From positions 1,921,001 through 1,985,000 of the forward strand of contig JAZGUH010000155.1 in assembly GCA_037893225.1 (NCBI GenBank): a stretch of DNA of 64,000 nt, read 5' to 3'. The DNA is from Hippasteria phrygiana. Lineage: Eukaryota > Echinodermata > Asteroidea > Valvatida > Goniasteridae. This document shows positions 57,817 to 64,000 of the stretch, piece after piece (position 1 is the first letter of the stretch; every line of letters starts with the position of its first letter). The notes beneath the pieces were generated by a model. That model had not been told where the DNA came from, did not search any database, and saw nothing but the letters and a program-made list of their open reading frames with translations. The translations under genes and the position numbers were made by a program.

Positions 57817-59421
57817 TTAGGCTGTTGTGCCGAATACGATTTGTACGGCTCCGTTCTTTGTTTGATGGTGGCGCCTGCCCCACGTTTCTTTCTGAACAAC
57901 TGCACCCCCTTCCTTACATAGGAAACAACCCTCTGGGTCTTCTTTGTCTGTGTCCACGGTCGATTCATATTCCTCTATTGTTGGCTCCGCTTCCTCTTCC
58001 CTATCTGTGTCGTTTTCTTGATGTTCGTCTGCCTGATCTTCTCCGTCCAGTTGTCTTCGTTCCCTCTGCTGACCCTTTACGTAGTCATCCCAGAATCCTT
58101 TATCCTGTTTAGCTGCCGGTTTCTTTGTGTCTTCTGCTTGTCCTCCCCGTTTTTCGTTTGTTCTGTCCTGCGATGCTTCCCTTGACTCAGACTGCCTCTG
58201 CTGCCTGGCTTCTTTCCGCGTCTGATGTATCCCTCCTTCTTCTTCTTGTTGTTCTTTCTGTTTTTGTTGTTTGGCAGGCTTGCTCAATTGTTCTTGGGGT
58301 TTTCCCTCTGGCTTTCTTTGTTGCTTTTTATCCTGATTTATCAGTTGTTTCTTGGCTGATTGCGCCAACTCTTTGTCTTTTGGTTGTTCTGGATCTCTTG
58401 GGCAGGTTTGTTGACTAGTCGGCGTTTCTGTGTTTCTTCGTCTCGTTTCTGACTCTCGTGTATCTTTTCCTGCGACCGCTCCTCCTCCTTTTTCTCCTCG
58501 CTATCTTGCATTTGTTCTGCCCAGCTCTTTTTTGTCCAAACGCCTTGTTTGTTCTCGGCTGTCTTTGACTCGTCGACATCTTTATGTGGCTCCTCTTCCT
58601 CCTCGTCTTGGTCGTTTGTCGCTTCTGCTTGGTCGTCTGCAAGTTCCTGTTTGTCTGTTTCTTCTGACCTTGTGTTTTCTTGCTGTGTTGTTTCCTCTTC
58701 TCCTTCCACATCTGTATCTCCTGGACTGCTTTCGCCGTCTTCGGCATGTGCTTCCATATCTGATTCGGTATCACTTGCGTCAGTTTCGTTCTCCCTGTTC
58801 TTGTGTTCTCCCGCTCTGTGGCCGTATTTTCCACAAATCAAACACCTCCCCTTCATCTCGCAATCGCGGGCGAAATGCCCCGGTTGCTGGCAGATCCGAC
58901 ACGTTCGGACCTGTCCTTTGTGTCTGAGGGGCAAATTGTAGGGTCCTATACGGATGAAACTTGGAATAGGATGTTTCAGATTCTTGACCATCAGACTTCT
59001 TGCTCCTGTTTCAATGGCCCGGTCAAACATGTGGACTTGTCGTCTGATGTTAACGACTGTACCGTAGGCTGTTAACGTGTCCACAATCAAGTCGTCTTCC
59101 ATTTCGAAAGGAGCCTTCACGTACACAATCACTGAATTCAGCAAGTTGACTCGCTCGCTGTTTCCTTCCTCCATGCTCGCACTCAACGAGCATTCCTTTC
59201 ATGACCAGGCTTTTCTGGGCGACGTGTAAACAATGCTTTTCATTCTTGAAGGTTACGTTGTACCAGCCCGTATCGAGCTCAGCTATGCAGCTTATTGTGT
59301 TCGTAGTGCCTAGTTCCCTTTGTATGGACTGGTAGACTTCTTCGGGCCTGACGCGAAGGTCTCTCCCATAGAAACGAATGGTGTTAGGGCGGCTCAGGGT
59401 ATTAACTGTAGGCCTTGCCAT
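57817..59421 (-). pseudogene. LINE ORF1: nucleic-acid-binding protein with zinc knuckles
   Basis: Three frames together form one ORF1. Frame 1 (from Met 59421) reads MARPTVNTLSRPNTIRFYGR to about 59190, an RRM-like start. Frame 2 (about 59160-58370) continues NLLNSVIVYVKAPFEMEDDL and has a CCHC knuckle CRICQQPGHFARDC and a second, CLICGKYGHRAGEH, with His as last ligand. It then becomes a long acidic Glu/Thr/Asp stretch. Frame 3 (about 58368-57817) is Gln/Lys/Glu-rich. Frameshifts lie near 59190 and 58380. ORF1 packages LINE RNA. The long charged tail is larger than usual. Confidence 0.75.
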
Positions 59422-59600
59422 GAGGAAAATGGCGGCCTGTCTTGCAAAGCCTGCACCAAGATGTAAGTTAGGGGCCTCTAGGGCGTCTAAAGGTGCTGCA
59501 AAAGACTCCAAATTTTGCAAAATGTTCCTTGTCCACTATAAAAGAAGATTGTACTCGCTCAGTTTGTAAAGGTGAATTTTAGCCGAAATTTCGAAGGAAT

Positions 59601-60315
59601 TGTCAGAGCTCGATTTGAAGCGTGACTTGCGCCTTCGAACGTGTTGTTGTTGTTTATACAGGTTGATAAATGTTGAAACAAAGTTGCCTTGTGCACGGGT
59701 TTACATAAACGGCCTAAAACAAAGTTACAATAAAACTACACGTTATGAGCGGTTTCCTTACTCGTCAAGGTTGGTGGGTGGGTGGGGGGGGGGGGGGGGG
59801 GGTAAAAACGGTGACAGCCCGACTGAGTCTAATAAAAAATTGCGATACCCTTGGCCGAGAGGACTACGGCAGATTCTTCATGACATAGATTAATAACTGC
59901 AAATGGAGGAATCCAGATCACACATCGAACTTGAAACACAACTGCAGGTTATACAGCTGTATTCTTTAGATCTTGGCATGACAAAAGCCAATAAATCATG
60001 CTTCTGCGCGAAGGCCGGGCACTGAAGCCACTACCTCATAGTTGCGATACAATCAAGCAATCCACGAGTTCAACAAGCCGCAAGCAAACAAGTTCAGCTA
60101 AATGCCGGCTGATTTTGATCTTGATGACCATTGTACCATTCGTGTTTTAAGCTGAATCCAATGTACAATTACTGTTAATAATGTAGTTGAGAAAGTTTTG
60201 GGAGAATACAACTTTCTCATAATATCAAAGTATTTTTTTTTTGTTATGTGTGTTGAACTGATTACTGAATTTTGTTTATTGCCAAGAGCGCATTAAAGAA
60301 GGGTTCATGCGTATA
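59601..60315. other. Spacer with a poly-G tract
   Basis: No supported gene. 59784-59802 is 19 G. The LINE 5' boundary may lie in the first part. Confidence 0.45.
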
Positions 60316-60641
60316 CAGGGGCGGATCCAGGATATTTTTGCGGGGGGAGGTTCTGAAATTTGCCCAGAAAGATGACTCCAACAAACAAAATACAAGCGGG
60401 GGGGGGGGGGGGGGGGGGGGGGGGAGGGGGTTGATACACGTTCTCACCGTTGGTGGCGCAATTTAACCACTTTGTTTTGTTCTTACCCATAGGCAAAATA
60501 AAATGTGGTTTGTGCTTTTCTGGTTTGCAACTTTAAGCGTAGGCCCCTAACAAAAAAAATTGCCACGAGCAGGGAGGGGGGGGGGGGGTTTCGACCCCAA
60601 ACCCCCCCCCCCCCCCCCACCCCCCCCTGGATCCGCGCCTG
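60316..60641. mobile_element. MITE with CAGGGGCGGATCCAGG termini and G/C tracts
   Basis: The left terminus CAGGGGCGGATCCAGG and the right terminus CCTGGATCCGCGCCTG are inverted. GTATA is found immediately outside each end (60311-60315 and 60642-60646). Inside, a G-tract of about 27 (60397-60424) and C-rich runs (60602-60627) can pair. Similar CAGGGGCGGATCCAG ends are common in animal MITEs; the superfamily is uncertain. Confidence 0.7.
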
Positions 60642-60950
60642 GTATAGCACAAAACCCTTGTCATCATCCGAACCGTACCCATGAGCGCATGTTTAAAGTG
60701 CCCATTGCATGATACTCAGGAACGAAATATTTTCTCTCTTTTCACTCTTTATTTTGTCCCGCCAGACACCGATGTTAGCGCGGTACCGTTGTTGATTCTG
60801 TAGATATTTTGCTACGAAAATGGGGAAAATACAAACAGAATTCTAGCAAAATCGTCTTTTTACACATTTCAAATACAGAGCTCAGGCCTTTTGTTCACGC
60901 GCGGTTAAGCGCATGCGCGCATAAATTTAAATTGATTAGCGGGTTATTCT

Positions 60951-61358
60951 GGGCCTGTTTGTTTCACACGGATCGGGAGGTGATCCAGAGCCGAACGAAA
61001 ACAAACAGGATCGCGAATCCCTCTCGCTAAATGTTGCATGCTGGGAGAATTTGTATTACACGACAATGTCGTCTGCTTCAGATTCTGTAGTGCTATTTTT
61101 ATGATAAACTATCTAGTATTTCCAGAAAAGTAAATAAATCGTACATAGCTTTAATAACAAAAATACACTGTAAAAGAATTATGAGTAAATACTGTCACAA
61201 CAGCTCGTTAAATGCTTCAAATCTACGAAAAAATACAGTCACTTTTCTCTGTCCGTCTCGCACGTCGCCATCTTGGATCTTGCTAACCCACCTCGCGAGC
61301 AGGATCGACGCTCCGGATCACTGATCGCGCTCCGGATCTGCATGAAACAAACACGCCC
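60951..61358. mobile_element. 408-bp MITE, 3-bp TCT duplication
   Basis: Termini GGGCCTGTTTGTTTCA and, inverted, GGGCGTGTTTGTTTCA, flanked by TCT on both sides. The interior has clustered GGATC/GATCC words (GAGCCGAACG, GCTCCGGATC) near both ends and a GCCATCTTGGATC motif. The 3-bp duplication suggests a Harbinger-type MITE. Confidence 0.65.
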
Positions 61359-61397
61359 TCTGTGAGCCAGTTCGGTATTTCAACTGCGCATGTTCAC

Positions 61398-61750
61398 AAT
61401 AGCATGACTACTCCACGCGAAACACGACGCGAAACACGACGCGAAATACGACGGGACGCACGACGCGAGCACGGCGCGACGCACGACGCAAGCACGACGC
61501 GACACACGACGCGAAGCACGACGCGACACACGACGCGACGCGCAACGGTGCGACGCGATGGGCGACGGAAGGGGCGACGTTGAGGAAAGAAAACCTGCAA
61601 GCTGGAAAAAAACGACGCGACGGCATAACGGCACAACGCGACGTACGACGCGACGCCAGAATGTGCACAAACGTATTGGGAAAGAAGCGACGGCACGACG
61701 CGACGGCACAATGCAACGGAGCCGTCGTGCCGTCGCGTCGTATAGTCGCG
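61398..61750. repeat. Degenerate GACGCGA-type tandem array
   Basis: Units of about 10-11 bp built on CACGACGCGA fill 61420-61560 and 61615-61660. GACGGCACGACGCGACGGCA near 61689 is followed by its inverse near 61720, giving a strong hairpin. The left flank (GAGCCAGTTCGGTATT) matches the interior of the Harbinger elements near 24014 and 40225, so the array may be part of a related transposon. Confidence 0.75.
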
Positions 61751-61759
61751 TCGCGTGTT

Positions 61760-62333
61760 GAAGAGGCAAAGCGGTGTGTCGTAAATAGTACACCATACTT
61801 TCGCGCTGGCAGCGTTCGCGTGACAAAATCAGATTTAATACGCTTTTGCGCGTGCACGTGCAAAGAAATTCGGGAATATACCTCGCACCATGGGTGCAAA
61901 GACCTTCAATAGTGCTAAAGCTGTCCATTTTTTACTTTGAGAGGTGTCAAAATCTATGCGTTTTGATCATATGTCGTTGGCCTCGCAAATGTCCGAGGTT
62001 TCAAGAAAGAGCGGAGCGGATTAATCTTACGATTTCAAGATACAATGGCACAATAACCCGCGATTTAGCCGCCCTCTCCAAGTTCCCCCGTGGTACATTC
62101 CCGATGAAAAGTGACCGATAAATAACGACAGTTTAAAATGAACTTGTGTTTCAAAAACTTCAACTGTAAATTCAAATGCGTGTCTTGATTTTGGATGGAA
62201 AGGGAAAAAGCAACTGGTGTGAAAAAGGTGCACTTTGTATTTGTGAGTTGTTTGTTTGCCTGTTTGTCGGTTCTTTTGTTTGTCGGTTAATTTTTCCTGT
62301 TGTTTTTTGTTTGTTTGTCTCTTTGTCTTTGAT
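61760..62333. other. Spacer with no recognised gene
   Basis: No supported gene; several overlapping short ORFs without domains. Confidence 0.45.
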
Positions 62334-62443
<110 letters not shown>

Positions 62444-62635
62444 TCTTTGTCGGTACGTAGTGTCATCTCTGGTCCGTTTCCTTTCTTTGATATGCAACGT
62501 GCAATTTTTCTCAATAAATTAATGGCTATTTCTACAAAGGTTTCGACAAATGCACTGTTTAATGATAGTTTTATACTTTTATGCTTGACAGGGCCTGCTC
62601 ATTTTTATCATGTTACATTTTTTAAAACTATCTTT

Positions 62636-62742
62636 CAGTGTTGTTTGATTTAAATCACTCGATTTAAATCATTAATTTAAATCACGATTTAAATCATTAA
62701 TTTAAATCACGATTTAAATCAATTCAATTTTTTTTTAAATCA
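62636..62742. mobile_element. hAT-like terminus with GATTTAAATCA subrepeats
   Basis: Starts CAGTGTTGTTTGATTTAAAT and contains five or six GATTTAAATCA/ATTTAAATCACG units. CAGTG plus repeated palindromes is typical of hAT ends. No partner end was found within the window. Confidence 0.5.
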
Positions 62743-62957
62743 CTAATAAAAATCACATTTTGATTTTTTTAAAGTTTCTGTTATTTCTTAATGTAAAAAC
62801 AATGACTCTTATTCAAACCTGTCTGTCATTAACTATAAATCGCTTATACTCACTCTAAAGGGATGTACACAATGTATAAGGCCAGTTTCCTGAAACAGTG
62901 TACTACATTTATCTTGTGTACAATGCATATGATTATGAAGTAATGTACTACATGTAC

Positions 62958-63090
62958 TAGCGCTGGGCGATACGACGATAAAATCGCTATGATGCGATAT
63001 TCGCCGCCCAAAAATCGAAATCGGCTGCGTTTTTTTAAATCGAAAAATCGAGATATCGCCGATATCGTATTTAAAATCGGCGATTCTTTT
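62958..63090. mobile_element. hAT-like terminus, GCTGGGCGATA type
   Basis: TAGCGCTGGGCGATACGACG opens a stretch full of AAATCG/CGATAT words (GAAATCGG, AAAATCGAGATATCG), a pattern familiar from hAT elements of many animals. The other end would lie beyond what I could identify. Confidence 0.45.
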
Positions 63091-64000
63091 CGGAACCCGA
63101 TTTTCCCTTAAAAAATGTGTGATACTTTCTTTTTACCAGCAGATTCGCTAAAATGTATTTCATTGTAAGCGTGGTTCAAGTCGAAGTGACATCATCAGAC
63201 TTTGTATTTATAGTGTAAATAAGATTATTGACCACTTGGTGGCTCGGTGATTCGTACTGCGGGGGACGTATAAAGCCGTGAACCCCAAACACGGCGGGCG
63301 GCGCCGGCACTCCGCTCTTAACTTTGCAGTGAAAATCACCAAATGACATTGAACAAGCGATCCGATAGTCTACACAAAATTTGTAATTTCTATTTATGGT
63401 ATATAGGCAGCTAGAAAATGATCATTGTCACCGCAATTAGACCAAATTATTCCGATTGTATTGCAAAGAAGTTGTTTTCAAAACTTAAACTACTGGTGTT
63501 ACCCTTTGTGTTCCCCCAGTGTAATTTTCATAAAGTTAACCCTGAAAACTTCTCAAAATGTGTTTTTTTGTAGACTGAGCCATATTTAAATCTATGCAAA
63601 TTAGTGGGCGTATATATATATCCATTTCAACCATTTCTTGAGAAATGATTCTCTGCACTTGGGGCTGCTAGCACGTTGTTCGTGCCTCCTGCTGATAAGC
63701 TCTAACTAAATAAATCATATGGTTCACGCGGATTGACTGTTGGTATCTACACAATTCGCTAGTACCCGTCGATAGTCTAGTGGGCGGGCTGAACGCAACC
63801 TTGCCGTAAAAATTACCAGAAAAATTAGAGCAAGCAGAACAAATATAACACAAAGAGGACACATAGCTGATTAAATAAATCCATAAAACATGAACATCGA
63901 TTGCCGTATTTAACGTCGAGCAAGGAGAATACTTTTTACCCTCCCGTGGCTAAATTAAACGGACGGATGGATTATTGTATCCTTTTCTTGGAATATTAAT
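63091..64000. other. Spacer or element interior
   Basis: No supported gene. CGGCGGGCGGCGCCGGCA...CTCTTAACTTTGCA near 63288-63330 resembles 4388-4440 (CTTAACTTTGCA), so a shared transposon interior is possible. Confidence 0.4.

Larger units (their letters stand above)
53745..59600 (-). mobile_element. Near full-length Tx1/L1-type LINE, degraded
   Basis: Two ORFs in LINE order on the minus strand: ORF1 with zinc knuckles (59421 to 57817) and ORF2 with APE endonuclease and reverse transcriptase (57732 to 53828), 84 bp apart. The motifs KILGIYFG, GRNIQENLMVVRDIVDYV and GPGRWVCNN fit the Tx1 group of the L1 superfamily better than CR1 or RTE. The 5' boundary near 59600 is a guess. Frameshifts at homopolymers and one Harbinger insertion make it inactive. 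Confidence 0.8.

Noticed and set aside
58430..59075. Plus-strand ORFs over the LINE ORF1 region
   Set aside because: Shadows of the minus-strand ORF1, with Ser/Leu-rich antisense composition.
61380..61928. Arg-rich ORFs of up to 182 residues
   Set aside because: Produced by the GACGCGA array, which lacks stops in several frames; no domain.

Overview
The window looks like intergenic and intronic DNA from an animal, most likely a marine invertebrate. The evidence is: intron-style exons with GT/AG borders, tRNA-derived repeats with pol III boxes, a Tx1/L1-type LINE, and a mix of ISL2EU, Kolobok, PIF/Harbinger, hAT, Tigger and piggyBac-like DNA transposons. AT-rich spacers full of ACATGTA words and many homopolymer tracts fit a deuterostome or mollusc. 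The species cannot be fixed from the sequence alone. There are no bacterial operons, rRNA genes or CRISPR arrays, and no complete host gene is visible.

Layout. 1-12 kb holds a duplicated block (1-1912 and 7152-11890) that carries a small symmetric exon. The second copy contains two extra insertions whose empty sites survive in the first copy: an internally deleted ISL2EU element with a SAP ORF and a THAP ORF (7256-8949), and an unclassified 1.2 kb element (10611-11837). 12-16.8 kb is mostly spacer plus a repeat family rich in the palindrome around GGACAC/GTGTCC. 16.8-46 kb is a large imperfect tandem duplication (about 17.1-31.0 kb and 35.9-46.0 kb, with a third partial copy at 34.0-35.2 kb). 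Its recurring content is pieces of one multi-exon gene that encodes zinc fingers followed by a tyrosine-recombinase (Crypton-like) domain. The copies are interrupted by Tigger, Harbinger, hAT and MITE insertions and by frameshifts. The 3' exons of one copy precede the 5' exons of the next, as in a decayed head-to-tail array. 46.9-51.0 kb holds CRE-palindrome repeats, a foldback element and three tandem copies of a TA-flanked MITE. 51.9-53.2 kb is a TTAA-flanked Kolobok-like element with a THAP ORF. 53.7-59.6 kb is a nearly full-length, frameshifted Tx1-like LINE on the minus strand, broken by a 705 bp Harbinger element. 59.6-64 kb holds further MITEs, a GACGCGA-type array, a long TGCT microsatellite and hAT termini.

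How it fits together: this is a transposon graveyard in which duplicated blocks serve as built-in empty-site controls. Several insertions can therefore be dated relative to the duplications, and target-site duplications can be read directly. Family names rest on recognised motifs and termini, not on database searches.
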